The notes: a model not told the origin generated them from the sequence alone. Positions 25,599 through 34,642 are shown, counted from the first letter of the stretch. The stretch: DNA of 47,648 nt from Catenulispora pinisilvae (GCF_015356865.1 NZ_JAAFZA010000060.1:1-47648); one strand, 5' to 3'. Numbers and translations are program-made.

Positions 25599-25793
25599 AT
25601 GGTCTTCTCGGTATCCGGTGTGCTGCTCCTGGGCATCATCACCTTCATCCTGTTCCGCAAGGACGGGCTCAAGGTCTCGCACATGATCGTGTGCGCACTG
25701 CTCGGCTTCTACCTGGCGTCCACCTCGATCGCCCCGAACATCAAGCAGAGCGGCGCATCCATCGCCAGCTTCATCAGCAACCTGCACTTCTAG
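25599..25793 (+). CDS. Small two-helix membrane protein next to the FtsK-like ATPase
   Basis: Protein of 64 aa with two hydrophobic segments (about 3-18 and 28-46; VSGVLLLGIITFILF and MIVCALLGFYLASTSI) joined by a basic loop RKDGLKVSH. GAAGGAG is eight bases before the ATG. It lies 59 bases before an FtsK-like gene on the same strand, and small membrane proteins of this type accompany Tra/Spd-like ATPases on actinomycete elements and chromosomes. No function can be assigned from sequence. Confidence 0.7.
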   Translation: MVFSVSGVLLLGIITFILFRKDGLKVSHMIVCALLGFYLASTSIAPNIKQSGASIASFISNLHF

Positions 25794-25852
25794 CCCGGCC
25801 GCTGGCGGCCGTGACGGCGACGAAGAGCTGAGAGCTAAGGGGTCGAACACAC

Positions 25853-27484
25853 ATGGCGGGATCGGTGGGGTCGGAGAACCCCATCCAGCGCCTGGCCCGC
25901 GGCTTCCGTGACCACCCGATCACGGAGGCCGTCGGCCGTTACTCGAACAGCACCCGGCACGTGTCCAAGCGTGCCAAGGCGCGGGCGCTGGACATCGGGC
26001 ACCCCGCGGTCGTGCTGGTCCGCGGGACCAAGCAGATGGCCGCGGACGCCAAGACGTACTGGACCGAGGCCGGCGGGCACGAGAAGCACAAGGAGTGGCG
26101 GGACCTGGTGGTCTTCGTCTTCGCCGTGTGCGCGGTGGCCGTGGGCTTCCAGCCGTACGGCGTGCTGCTGCTGATCGCGGTCTGGGCGGCCGGGGCCACC
26201 TACCTGGGCCGGGACCGCCCGGATCCGGGCAAGGACCCGGAGAGCGACGCGCACGTGGCCCGGCTCCAGTCGGCCTACAACGGCCTGGTGCCCTACCTGA
26301 TGGACACCCACGACCCGGACGAGCGGTTCAAGCCCGGCGGCGGCTACCGCGACGGGTTCTCCGAATGGGAGTTCGACGACGCCGACCGGCTGGTGGCGCT
26401 CAAGCTCCAGTACTCCCCGTTCTTCAAGGACGGCGAGCACGACTCCCGGGCCAAGGTCGAGCGGGCCCTGGAGGGCAAGATCGGTCAGGCCAACGAGTAC
26501 CTGTACGACTGGGACGAGGAGGGCAACAAGCTCTCCGTCCGGATCCTGCCGCCGCTGCCGATCGGGATCCCGGCCCAGCCCTGGAAGGTCGCCGAGATCG
26601 AGTACGTGCTCGGCTTCACCGACCCCACCTCGACCGCGCGCCTGATCCCGGTGCAGCTGGGCGCCGAGCCCGGCGGCGAGGTGCCGGTGGTGGAGCTGGC
26701 CCCGGTGGTCTGGCGGCACGGCCGCTTCGCCGCCGAACCGCACCTGCTGGTGGCCGGGGTGCTGGGCAGCGGCAAGTCCAACCTGCTGCGCTCGCTGGCG
26801 GCCCAGGCGATCGGCCACGGCCACCTGGTGACCGCGATCGACGCCGAGCACACCGGGCACTTCGAGGAGTTCTCCGGCCGCGATGGCGTGCTGCGGGTGG
26901 AGTCCGCGGCGCCGGCCGCGATGGACCTGCTGGACTGGGTGTCCGCGGAGTCCACCCGCCGGGCCGAACGGCTGCGCGACCTCGGGGACACCGAGGACAC
27001 GCTGATCGCCGAGCTGGCCAAGCCGCTGTGGCTGTTCGTGGACGAGCTGGCCTCGCTCGGCGAGGCGGCGGGGCGGGCCGGACTGGCCGATCCGCAGGAC
27101 CTGCTGGCCGACCTGATGCGGGCCGGCCGGACGACCGGCGTGACCGTGGTGCTGTCCTGCCGGGCCGAGCGCGTGTCCGAACTGCGGGCCACGGTCCGCA
27201 ACCAGGCACACGCCCGCGTCGGACTGGGCCAGCTGCCGCCCGGGGCGTCCACGGCGTTGTTCGGCGGCACGCTGGAGATCGGCGGGCCGGCGGTGCTGCC
27301 CCCGGGCCGCGGGTTCGCCCGGGTCGGCGGCGGGCCGGTGGTGCGGTTGCAGGTGCCGGTCGCGGCGGACGTCACGGCGGCGCTGCCGGTGCTGGTGGGC
27401 GCGGTGTTGACCGGCGAGGACGGCGTGGACGGCGGGTTCGGTGAGCCCGGCGGGGCCGGTGGCGCCGGGCCGGACGCGTACTGA
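25853..27484 (+). CDS. FtsK/SpoIIIE-like membrane ATPase
   Basis: Protein of 543 aa. Two hydrophobic stretches near residues 86-115 (LVVFVFAVCAVAVGFQPYGVLL...) anchor it; the ATPase has P-loop GVLGSGKSNLLRS near 300 and Walker B PLWLFVDELASLGE near 390, then DLMRAGRTTGVTVVLSCR as in DNA translocases. There is no gamma DNA-reading domain; the C terminus is Gly-rich. The layout resembles TraB/TraSA-type conjugation ATPases and chromosomal homologues in Streptomyces. No replication, Spd or kil/kor genes sit nearby, so a chromosomal role is more likely. Start chosen at the ATG with AAGGGG ten bases upstream. Confidence 0.75.
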   Translation: MAGSVGSENPIQRLARGFRDHPITEAVGRYSNSTRHVSKRAKARALDIGHPAVVLVRGTKQMAADAKTYWTEAGGHEKHKEWRDLVVFVFAVCAVAVGFQPYGVLLLIAVWAAGATYLGRDRPDPGKDPESDAHVARLQSAYNGLVPYLMDTHDPDERFKPGGGYRDGFSEWEFDDADRLVALKLQYSPFFKDGEHDSRAKVERALEGKIGQANEYLYDWDEEGNKLSVRILPPLPIGIPAQPWKVAEIEYVLGFTDPTSTARLIPVQLGAEPGGEVPVVELAPVVWRHGRFAAEPHLLVAGVLGSGKSNLLRSLAAQAIGHGHLVTAIDAEHTGHFEEFSGRDGVLRVESAAPAAMDLLDWVSAESTRRAERLRDLGDTEDTLIAELAKPLWLFVDELASLGEAAGRAGLADPQDLLADLMRAGRTTGVTVVLSCRAERVSELRATVRNQAHARVGLGQLPPGASTALFGGTLEIGGPAVLPPGRGFARVGGGPVVRLQVPVAADVTAALPVLVGAVLTGEDGVDGGFGEPGGAGGAGPDAY

Positions 27485-27517
27485 CGGATCCACCGGGAAC
27501 CCCTGGGATCCCTGAGG

Positions 27518-27544
27518 CGGGCGGCGCTGATGCGCCGCCCGTTT
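27518..27544 (+). terminator. Terminator of the FtsK-like gene
   Basis: CGGGCGGCGC-TGAT-GCGCCGCCCG, perfect ten-base arms followed by TTT, 33 bases past the stop. Confidence 0.75.
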
Positions 27545-27657
27545 CGCTGCGGCGCGAGCCCCCGGATTTTCGGCGATCTCGCAGGTGAGGATCCTCACGC
27601 CAATAATTGTTCAAATTCGAACTGGAGGCCCTTCCGGCGTCGGTAGGGTTGGGCGGC

Positions 27658-28236
27658 ATGAGTATCCCCAAGCAGGCCGCGATCGGCCTGGCGGCGACGG
27701 TGACGGCCCTGATAGTGACCGCCTGCTCGTCGAGCGGCTCCAGCGGTTCGGCCAAAGGATTCAGCACTGACTGGCCGCGCAACCCCGACCAGTCCTCGAC
27801 CGCGCTGAAGGCCGGGCTGCCGATGCTCGGCAGCGAGATGCTCCAGGTCCACTACCACGCGCACCTGGACGTGATCGTCGACGGCAAGCCGGTCACCGTG
27901 CCGCAGTACGTCGGCATCGATGAGAACGCGCAGACCATCACCGCGCTGCACACCCACGACACCAGCGGCGTGATGCACATCGAGTCCGCCAAGGACACCC
28001 CCTTCAAGCTCGGGCAGTTCTTCACCGAGTGGGGCCAGCCGCTGACCGCCGCCCAGGTCGGACCGGTCGCGATCGGCGCCGGCCAGGCGCTGCACGTGAT
28101 CGTGAACGGCAAGGAGGTCGCCGGCGACCCGGCGCAGTACGTGCTGAAGGCGCACGACGAGATCGCGGTCTGGATCGGCGCGAAGAGCCAGACCCCGCAG
28201 GTCCCGTCCGCCTACAACTTCCCGCCCGGCCTGTAG
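27658..28236 (+). CDS. Lipoprotein with His-rich motifs
   Basis: Protein of 192 aa. A signal peptide with lipobox LIVTACSSS puts Cys near residue 22 for lipid attachment, followed by a Ser/Gly linker. The mature domain contains HYHAHLDVIVDGKPV and ALHTHDTSGVMHIES, six or more His in two clusters that could bind a metal such as copper. It resembles actinobacterial conserved lipoproteins without assigned function. The ATG at 27658 gives a proper signal peptide; the frame extends 17 codons further without a signal. A possible -10 (TAGGGT, 27643-27648) lies ten bases upstream, so the message may have almost no leader. Confidence 0.75.
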   Translation: MSIPKQAAIGLAATVTALIVTACSSSGSSGSAKGFSTDWPRNPDQSSTALKAGLPMLGSEMLQVHYHAHLDVIVDGKPVTVPQYVGIDENAQTITALHTHDTSGVMHIESAKDTPFKLGQFFTEWGQPLTAAQVGPVAIGAGQALHVIVNGKEVAGDPAQYVLKAHDEIAVWIGAKSQTPQVPSAYNFPPGL

Positions 28237-28423
28237 CAGAACCCGATGCCCGCCGGCACCGCGATTCGGCGGTATCTCAGAACTCTGTCCCGCATACCGG
28301 GTCGGCCCCTGGTCAGACAGGGTCCTGATCCGGTGTGACATTCAGCACTCGGCACAACGGGATAACGGAACACCGAACCTCTGTGCCGCGTGGGGTGCGA
28401 TGCGCTACCTTTTAAGGGTGGCG

Positions 28424-28702
28424 ATGTCTCAGGCGAGCGGTTCGACGGCGGGTCCGATGACCCCGCCGCGGCGCGTCGGCGTGCCGCCGCTGAACCTGGG
28501 CAACCAGGCCGTGGCGGACCGGCTCGACCGGCATTTCGCGGCGATGGTGGACGCGCCGGCCGTGCGTGACGACGACAACGCCACCGAGGCCTTGGCGACC
28601 ATGATCGCGGTCCTGCCCCGGACCGGCGGGGCCCGGCGCTCGGAGCGGGCGCTGTGGCTGCGCGCGCCGTTCCGTCGGCTGAAGCGGCTGATCGGGCTCT
28701 AG
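28424..28702 (+). CDS. Small protein of unknown function
   Basis: Protein of 92 aa with AAGGGTGG shortly before the ATG. The N-terminal half is polar and Pro-rich, the middle is helical (QAVADRLDRHFAAMV and NATEALATMIAVLP), and the C terminus is basic (RRSERALWLRAPFRRLKRLIGL region), possibly membrane- or nucleic-acid-binding. No family is recognised. The preceding 187 bases hold no gene and show no convincing promoter. Confidence 0.55.
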   Translation: MSQASGSTAGPMTPPRRVGVPPLNLGNQAVADRLDRHFAAMVDAPAVRDDDNATEALATMIAVLPRTGGARRSERALWLRAPFRRLKRLIGL

Positions 28703-28846
28703 ACCGCGCTTTCCCCAGGCCGGCGCTCGGCGTCGGCCTCTTTGCTGCGCGCTTGTCCACTGCCCCCTCTTCGCCGTCGGCCTGCTCGCTGCCCGCGTGG
28801 ATCACGAAGAACTGCGCCGCATCGCGCGGCGGCATACGGTGGTCCC

Positions 28847-29092
28847 ATGGCTGACACCACCAACGACGCCGGCATCGGCGCGCGCATCAAAGAGCTTGTC
28901 GATCAGGAGCATCACCTGCGGTCGCACCCGAATCCCACGCCCGATGACCTGACCGCCCTCAAGGCCGCCGAGGTCGAGCTGGACCAGTGCTGGGACCTGC
29001 TGCGGCAGCGCCGGGCCAAGCAGGAGACCGGCGAGAACCCGGGCGAGGCCAAGGCCCGCGCGGTCGGCGAGGTCGAGGGGTACTTGCAGTAA
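28847..29092 (+). CDS. DUF2630 family protein
   Basis: Protein of 81 aa. IGARIKELVDQEHHLRSHP followed by ELDQCWDLLRQRRAKQETGENP is the DUF2630 signature, a helical actinobacterial family of unknown function. No clear Shine-Dalgarno precedes the ATG. A strong terminator follows 18 bases after the stop. Confidence 0.8.
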   Translation: MADTTNDAGIGARIKELVDQEHHLRSHPNPTPDDLTALKAAEVELDQCWDLLRQRRAKQETGENPGEAKARAVGEVEGYLQ

Positions 29093-29110
29093 GCGGCTCC
29101 CAGAACACTT

Positions 29111-29143
29111 AGCGGCCCTGCGCACTGAGTGCGCAGGGCCGCT
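29111..29143. terminator. Bidirectional terminator between DUF2630 and ABC permease genes
   Basis: Perfect 15-base arms (AGCGGCCCTGCGCAC and its complement) around a TGA loop, between convergent genes ending at 29092 and 29181. Confidence 0.8.
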
Positions 29144-29180
29144 TGTCCCCCGATGCCCCCGTAGCCGGGCGGCTCCCCTC

Positions 29181-31751
29181 CTAGGCTTCCGTAATCGCTG
29201 TAGCGACCGTCTGCCGTGCCGCCCGGCGAGCCGGGACGACCGCGGCCAGAACGCCCGCGAGGGCGCCGGCCAGGACGTAGATCAGCAGCTGCGCGTAGGG
29301 GATCGCCAGGCTGCCGACGCCGGTGGCCTTGGCCACCAGGTGCACCAGGGCCCAGCCGAAGCCGCCGCCCATCACGATGCCCAGGCTCACCCCGAGCACC
29401 GCCATCAGCATCGCCTCGACCATCAGCATCCGGCGCAGCTGCGCTCTGGTCAGGCCCAGCGCGCGCAGCAGGGCGCTTTCGCGGGTGCGCTCCAGGACCG
29501 ACAGGGACAGGGTGTTCGCGATGCCGATCAGCGCGATCAGGATCGCCAGGCCCAGCATCGCGGTGAACATCGCCAGGATCTGGTTCAGGCTGGTGTTCAG
29601 CTGGTTCTTGTAGTCCGCGACGCTGTTCACGGTCAGCAGCGGGTCGTCGGCGACCGCGGCCTCGATCGCCGCCCGGGACGCCGCCAGCGTGACCCCGGAC
29701 TCGGCCAGCACGCTGACCGTGTCCGGGCCCTGTGACGGGTCCAGGTGCTGGAAGTCGGCGACCGAGATCGTCGTCTCCGGCATCCCGATGCCGCTGTCCT
29801 GGTAGCTGGCCACGACCTTCAGCGTCAGGGCCGGACCGCCGTTCGGCCCGGTGGCCGTGACCGTCTGCCCGATGGCCGTGTGCAGGGAGGTGAGCTGGCT
29901 GTCCTGCAACGCCACGGTGCCCGGGACCACGTCGCTGATCGAGCCCTGCTTCATGATCGGGTTGATCAGCGTGTGGTAGCCGGCGGCGTCGATGGCGCCG
30001 GCCCGCTCGGAGCTCCCGTTCAGGGTGATCTTGCCGTCGTACTCGGCCGCGACCGTGCCCAGCTCGGGCAGGGCCTTGAGCTTGGCGACGGTGTCCGCCG
30101 GGACGGACCGGTCGGGCTCGGAGACCACCTGGTAGTCGAACGGGAAGTGCTCCTTGATGGAGTCCGTGGCGGAGGCCTTGATGGAGGCGGTGACCACGGT
30201 GAACATCGTCACCAGGGTGATGCCGATGGTGAGCGCGGCGGTGGTGGCGGCCACCCGGCGCGGGTTGCGGCCGGCGTTCGCCGTGGCCAGCCGCGCCGTC
30301 GGCCCGAACGCCTTGCCGGGAAGCCAGCCCAGGACCCGGATCACGGGCGAGGCGATCACCGGGCCCAGGGCCAGCACGCCGATGAAGGTGACCATGGCGC
30401 CGAGGGTGAGGACCATGAACCCCCGGCTCCGGTCCTGGGTCTGCATCCCGGCGTAGCCGACCGCGATGCCGGCCAGCGCCAGCAGCAGGCCGATGCCGAC
30501 GCGCACCCGCCCGGCCTTGCGGGTCACCCGGGTCTCACCGAGCTGCGCCGACAGCGCCTGTACCGGGGCGACGCGGGTGGCGGCGCGGGCCGGGAGCACC
30601 GCGGAACCGACCGTCAGCAGCAGACCCAGGCCGATCGAGTACAGCGCGGCGCTCGGATCGATGACCAGGTGGTCGGTCGGCATGTTCAACCCGGCCGCGT
30701 TGAGCAGCGCGGACAGGCCCATGGACAGACCGATACCGGCGAAGAACCCGGCGGCCGAGGCGAGCGCGCCGAAGACGAACGCTTCGATCAGGGTGCTGCC
30801 GAACACCTGGCGGCGGGTGGCCCCGACGCAGCGCAGCAGCGCTAGTTCCCGGGCTCGTTGCGCCACCAGGATCTGGAAGGTGTTCTGGATGACTAGTGCC
30901 GACACCAGCGCCGCGATAATGGCGAAGACGAGCAGAAACGTGCCGAAGCCGCTGGTGTAGCCGGTCGCTTTGCTGGCCAGCTCCGTGGTCAGCTGCGCGC
31001 CGGTGTAGAACGTGTCGCCGCTGCCGTCCAGCACCGGCAGGTCCTTGAGCTCGGTGACCAGATGATCCTGGCTGACCCCGGACTTGGCGCGCACCGCGAT
31101 CTGGTCGTAGCCGGCGCTGCCGGTGACCCGCAGCGCGGTCGGGGTGTCGAAGCCGACGACCGTCTCGCCGGCGTAGGTCTTGTCGGTGCTGGTGTCGAAG
31201 ATGCCGACCAGGTGGAAGCTCTCCGGCTGGTCGCCGTGGTCGATCACGGTCACCGCGTCGCCGAGCGCGAAGTGCCGGTCCTCGGCGGTGGCCTGGTCCA
31301 TCGCGATCTCGCCGGTGGCGGTCGGGGCGTGGCCGGAGGAGAGGTCGAAGTAGCCGAGCTTGGCGTCGGTCGGGAACGCGACGCCGACCCCGGTGTTGCC
31401 GTTCTCCTTGACCACCTTGCCGGTCTTGTCCAGCACCGGCGCCGGACCCAGCACCCGGCCCTCGGCCGAGGCGACGTCCGGCAGGTTGCGGACCGCGTCC
31501 AGGGCGGCCGGGTTGACCGTCTTCTTATCCTGCTGGTTCTCAATGCTCGACACCTGTAGACCGCCGGCCGGGGTGACGGCCGCGTCGACGTTCTTGGCCT
31601 GCCGGGCGAAGCTGTCGAAGAAGGACTCCTTGATGGAGGCGGTGAAGATCAGCGTGCCGGCCACGAAGCCGACACCGAGCAGCACGGTGATCGAGGACAG
31701 GAGCATGCGGGCTTTGTGCGCCCGCAGATTCGCCAGTGCCGTCTTGAACAT
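29181..31751 (-). CDS. ABC transporter permease, FtsX/MacB type, duplicated
   Basis: Protein of 856 aa with two FtsX units. TM1 (LLSSITVLLGVGFVAGTLIF, near 17) is followed by an extracytoplasmic domain of about 200 residues and three helices near 265-400; the pattern repeats from about 480 to the end. The last part shows LALIGIANTLSLSVLERTRESALLRALG, the conserved FtsX coupling segment that contacts the ATPase. Such exporters move lipids, peptides or drugs, or act as mechanotransmitters. It is eight bases after the ATPase gene. Nothing near them (no two-component system or fusion protein) reveals the substrate. Confidence 0.88.
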   Translation of the reverse strand: MFKTALANLRAHKARMLLSSITVLLGVGFVAGTLIFTASIKESFFDSFARQAKNVDAAVTPAGGLQVSSIENQQDKKTVNPAALDAVRNLPDVASAEGRVLGPAPVLDKTGKVVKENGNTGVGVAFPTDAKLGYFDLSSGHAPTATGEIAMDQATAEDRHFALGDAVTVIDHGDQPESFHLVGIFDTSTDKTYAGETVVGFDTPTALRVTGSAGYDQIAVRAKSGVSQDHLVTELKDLPVLDGSGDTFYTGAQLTTELASKATGYTSGFGTFLLVFAIIAALVSALVIQNTFQILVAQRARELALLRCVGATRRQVFGSTLIEAFVFGALASAAGFFAGIGLSMGLSALLNAAGLNMPTDHLVIDPSAALYSIGLGLLLTVGSAVLPARAATRVAPVQALSAQLGETRVTRKAGRVRVGIGLLLALAGIAVGYAGMQTQDRSRGFMVLTLGAMVTFIGVLALGPVIASPVIRVLGWLPGKAFGPTARLATANAGRNPRRVAATTAALTIGITLVTMFTVVTASIKASATDSIKEHFPFDYQVVSEPDRSVPADTVAKLKALPELGTVAAEYDGKITLNGSSERAGAIDAAGYHTLINPIMKQGSISDVVPGTVALQDSQLTSLHTAIGQTVTATGPNGGPALTLKVVASYQDSGIGMPETTISVADFQHLDPSQGPDTVSVLAESGVTLAASRAAIEAAVADDPLLTVNSVADYKNQLNTSLNQILAMFTAMLGLAILIALIGIANTLSLSVLERTRESALLRALGLTRAQLRRMLMVEAMLMAVLGVSLGIVMGGGFGWALVHLVAKATGVGSLAIPYAQLLIYVLAGALAGVLAAVVPARRAARQTVATAITEA

Positions 31752-31758
31752 CGCCTCG

Positions 31759-32553
31759 TCACTCCCCGGCCGCGACGCGGTCCGGCCGGATCATGCGCAG
31801 CTGCGCGGTCACCGAGTCCGGGGTCGGGGACGCCACGTCGCCGCGCATGATGCCGTCGGCCAGGAACACCACGCGGTCGGCGGCGCAGGCCGCGGTGGTG
31901 TCGTGGGTGACCATCACGACGGTCTGGCCCAGCTCGTGCACGCTCATCCGCAGGAACGCCAGCACCTCGGCGCCGGACCGGGAGTCCAGGTTGCCGGTCG
32001 GCTCGTCGGCGAACACCACCTCCGGACGGCTCATCAGGGCCCGCGCACAGGCCACGCGCTGCTGCTGGCCGCCGGAAAGCTCGCCGGGCCGGTGCTTGAG
32101 CCGCCCGCCGAGGTCCAAGACCCCGATCACCTGGTCCCACCACTGCTTCGGCGGCTTCAGGCCGGCCAGGTCCAGCGGCAGCAGGATGTTCTGCTCGGCG
32201 GTCAGGGTGGGCAGCAGGTTGAAGGACTGGAAGATGAAGCCGATCCGGCGCCGCCGCAGCAGGGTCAGGGCCTTGTCGTTCAGCTTCGTCAGCTCCACGC
32301 CGCCGATCTGCACCGAGCCGGCGGTGGCGGTGTCCAGCCCGGCCAGACAGTGCATCAGCGTGGACTTGCCGGACCCGGACGGGCCCATGATCGCGGTGAA
32401 CTCCCCCTGGCCGAAGCCGACGGTGACGCCGTCCAGCGCGCGGACCGCGGTGGCGCCGGAGCCGTAGGTCTTGACGAGATCACGGGCGAGGACCGCGTAA
32501 CCGCTCGACGCGGACTCTGAGCCTTCTCGAAACGTTCGGGTGATGGCGGACAT
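31759..32553 (-). CDS. ABC transporter ATP-binding protein, MacB/LolD type
   Basis: Protein of 264 aa with Walker A MGPSGSGKSTLMHCLAG near 66, Q-loop FIFQSFNLLP, signature LSGGQQQRVACARAL, Walker B VVFADEPTGNLDS and H-loop VMVTHD. The PTGNLDS form is typical of ATPases serving FtsX-type permeases. GGAGGGG lies before the ATG at 32553; the frame extends 95 codons upstream but that part is low-complexity and unsupported. It forms an operon with the permease. Confidence 0.92.
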   Translation of the reverse strand: MSAITRTFREGSESASSGYAVLARDLVKTYGSGATAVRALDGVTVGFGQGEFTAIMGPSGSGKSTLMHCLAGLDTATAGSVQIGGVELTKLNDKALTLLRRRRIGFIFQSFNLLPTLTAEQNILLPLDLAGLKPPKQWWDQVIGVLDLGGRLKHRPGELSGGQQQRVACARALMSRPEVVFADEPTGNLDSRSGAEVLAFLRMSVHELGQTVVMVTHDTTAACAADRVVFLADGIMRGDVASPTPDSVTAQLRMIRPDRVAAGE

Positions 32554-32754
32554 GGAACCCCTCCGGAAAACCTGGTGGCTGTCGCTGGCTGTGGTGGTGT
32601 GAGGGGCCGGACCGCGATGTGGGCGGGCGGTTCCGAGCCCAAGGAAACCGTAGGTAGCAAGGGGGGTCCCGGTCGTCGGCCGAGGGGCTGGTCTCCGAGT
32701 AGTCGCCGGGCGGTGATCCACGGCCCCGCGTACGACTCGAGACGGGCGGGTGGG

Positions 32755-32770
32755 TGCGACTGAAGTCGCA
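32755..32770. promoter_or_regulatory. Palindrome in the ABC/Cys-rich divergent region
   Basis: TGCGACT-GA-AGTCGCA, perfect seven-base arms, midway in the 329-base gap 32554-32882 between divergent genes. Nothing else definite was seen in the gap. Confidence 0.35.
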
Positions 32771-32882
32771 GGCGCGGGCCGGCGACGGCCACTCATCCGG
32801 GTGATCCCGACAATGAACCCGCTGCTCACGTCCCTCACCCGGGCTTACGCTCGACTCCGCTGCCGAGGAGGCGGGAGGAACG

Positions 32883-33287
32883 ATGCGACGGTGTCAGCAT
32901 TCCTGCGGTTGCGCAGGGAACCCCCTCGGGCGCGACCCCGACAGTGGCCTGCTGTTGTGCGCGGCGTGCCTGGGCCGGTCGATCCTCGGCACCGACTGCT
33001 CCCGGGCCCGCAAGTACTTAGGGCACGTCCCGGTGCGGTTCGTGAACGCCGCCTGGACCGAACCCCCGCCGCTGCGCAACGGAGACCGGTCGGGCGTCCC
33101 GGACGGCTTCGACGTGTTCCTGACGGTCCGCACCGGTCTGGAGGTGGCGACGTGGGACTTCCTGCCGGTGGCCCGAATGCGGGCCGGGCTGGCCACCAAT
33201 CCGCAGCGGCCGCCGAAGGACCCGCCGCCGGGGCCGCTGCCCCCGCCCGCACCACGCCCGGTGCAGCCCAGTCCGCCGCGGCGGTGA
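32883..33287 (+). CDS. Small Cys-rich protein of unknown function
   Basis: Protein of 134 aa. The first 40 residues contain six Cys (CQHSCGC near 4-10, CAACLG near 26-31, then C at 39), plausible as a zinc-binding site. A Pro-rich tail (PPKDPPPGPLPPPAPRP) ends the protein. A strong GGGAGG site precedes the ATG. No family is recognised. The next 130 bases hold purine-rich hexamer-like repeats and three GGACATC copies (33335-33352). Confidence 0.55.
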   Translation: MRRCQHSCGCAGNPLGRDPDSGLLLCAACLGRSILGTDCSRARKYLGHVPVRFVNAAWTEPPPLRNGDRSGVPDGFDVFLTVRTGLEVATWDFLPVARMRAGLATNPQRPPKDPPPGPLPPPAPRPVQPSPPRR

Positions 33288-33417
33288 GGCGGAGCAGGAG
33301 TAGGCGCAGGAGTCGAAGCAGGAGCCGGAACCGGACATCGGACATCGGACATCTGGCCGACCGAGCCCGGGACGGCTAGCCTGACGTGCGTCAAGGCTCT
33401 CATTCACAGGGGTGGAA

Positions 33418-34188
33418 GTGACGAGCGGATCGGGCGGGCGTCGGACCGGCGAGGGCTGGCACCGCGGCCGCTTCGCCGAGAACGCCAAACCCCTGGCCGC
33501 CATCCTGACCGGGATCGCCGCCCTGCTCACCGCGATCGCCGGCATGATCACCCTGCTGCGCTCGGACCCGGCCGGGAACCCGGCCTCGGCGGCGACGACC
33601 GTACTGACCGTCCAGGACACCCCGGCCGCCGGCGGCGGACCGGACGGGGCACCCGCCACGTCGGCTCCGCCCTCCACACCGGCCCCGACCACGCCGGACA
33701 GCAACTCACCGGCGCCCACGCCCACGCCGTCACCGACACCGCCTCCGCCGATCACCACCCCGCCGCCGACCAGCAGCGCACCACCGCCACGCCCGACGAC
33801 TCCCCCGCCGCCGGACCCGCAGTGGCAGGGCGCCGTCCAGGTCGGCTCACTCGGCGACTCACTGGCCACCGTCCCACCCAGCCCGGACCAATCCGGCGAC
33901 CCCGACATCAGCGCCAGCTTCGACGGCACCTTCTTCGCCAGCCTCGGCGCCACGCAGTGGCCCGGCCCGGCCACGCCGACCCCCGACGCCTGCGCCACGC
34001 TGCTGCTGGCCCAGAACTCGACGCACGTGACGGCCGTCCCCGGCGCCGTGTACTGCCTCCGGGTGGCGCACAGCGCTTTCAACCCGGGGCGGCAGTACGC
34101 GGTGGTGCAGGTGCTGAGCCAGGGGCGGGATGCGACGAACTTTCCCTACATCCGGATTCAGGCCACGGTCTGGCCGGACCAGGGGTAG
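33418..34188 (+). CDS. Membrane-anchored protein with Pro/Thr-rich stalk
   Basis: Protein of 256 aa, starting at GTG 33418 or GTG 33412. One transmembrane helix (LAAILTGIAALLTAIAGMITLL, about 26-47) is followed by a long Pro/Thr/Ser stalk (about 75-135) and a C-terminal domain of 120 residues with two Cys (DACATLL and VYCLRV), likely disulfide-bonded outside the cell. The outer domain ends in YIRIQATVWPDQG and is not a family I recognise. A possible -10 TAGCCT lies at 33378-33383. The gene ends just before an att-like sequence. Confidence 0.6.
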   Translation: MTSGSGGRRTGEGWHRGRFAENAKPLAAILTGIAALLTAIAGMITLLRSDPAGNPASAATTVLTVQDTPAAGGGPDGAPATSAPPSTPAPTTPDSNSPAPTPTPSPTPPPPITTPPPTSSAPPPRPTTPPPPDPQWQGAVQVGSLGDSLATVPPSPDQSGDPDISASFDGTFFASLGATQWPGPATPTPDACATLLLAQNSTHVTAVPGAVYCLRVAHSAFNPGRQYAVVQVLSQGRDATNFPYIRIQATVWPDQG

Positions 34189-34224
34189 GCCGCAGCCCTA
34201 CCCCGCGACCGGCTCCCGGAGCAG

Positions 34225-34275
34225 CGGTGTGAAGCTCCGCCGCTGGTCAGCGCTACCTACAGAGAGCCGCCGAGA
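34225..34275. repeat. Degenerate att-like copy of the tRNA-Thr downstream sequence
   Basis: AGCGGTGTGAAGCTCCGCCG... to CTACAGAGAGCCGCCGAG resembles 40457-40507, the sequence just past the tRNA-Thr 3' end, with only scattered mismatches, and includes the first bases of the att core (GAGCCGCcGAG). It marks the probable far boundary of the accessory region. Confidence 0.6.
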
Positions 34276-34294
34276 GAAATGGGGATGATCATAG

Positions 34295-34642
34295 CGTCAG
34301 GGGCTGTCCTGGGCCGCTCGACCTGAAGCGCCGTCGCGCTGGCCCAAGTACACGCTGGAACGCATCCAGGCCACTATCGACGTCGGCAACGCTCAGACCA
34401 AGGGCCAGCTCGACCTGCTGATGTTGTGCCATACGCACAGCGAGCAGCTGGCCGACGAACGAGAGCGGCGCGGAGCGGCGGAGCTGAAGAAACGCGACGT
34501 GCAGTTGGACAAGCTCGAATCGAGCCAGGCGGCCACGAACCGGCGCGCGTGGTTCCTGGCCGGCGGTGCGTCTGCGCTGGGTATCGCGGCCAACGTCGGC
34601 GTGCAGCTGCTGTTCGTGCACCACTGCCCTATTAGCCCGGCG
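34295..34642 (+). pseudogene. 5'-truncated coiled-coil/membrane protein fragment
   Basis: The frame reads ...RWPKYTLERIQATIDVGNAQ, then a charged coiled-coil (ADERERRGAAELKKRDVQLD), then a membrane helix (RAWFLAGGASALGIAANVGV), ending near FVHHCPIS. It has coding character but no ATG, GTG or TTG between the upstream stop at 34292 and residue 34 (ATG 34421), and it runs on without a natural stop into the antisense of the next gene. It looks like the tail of a gene cut by recombination beside the att-like sequence. A short gene from ATG 34421 cannot be excluded. Confidence 0.4.

Noticed and set aside
25853-27484. Integrated conjugative plasmid around the FtsK-like gene
   Set aside because: No replication, integrase, excisionase, Spd or repressor genes nearby, and no att repeats were seen flanking it.
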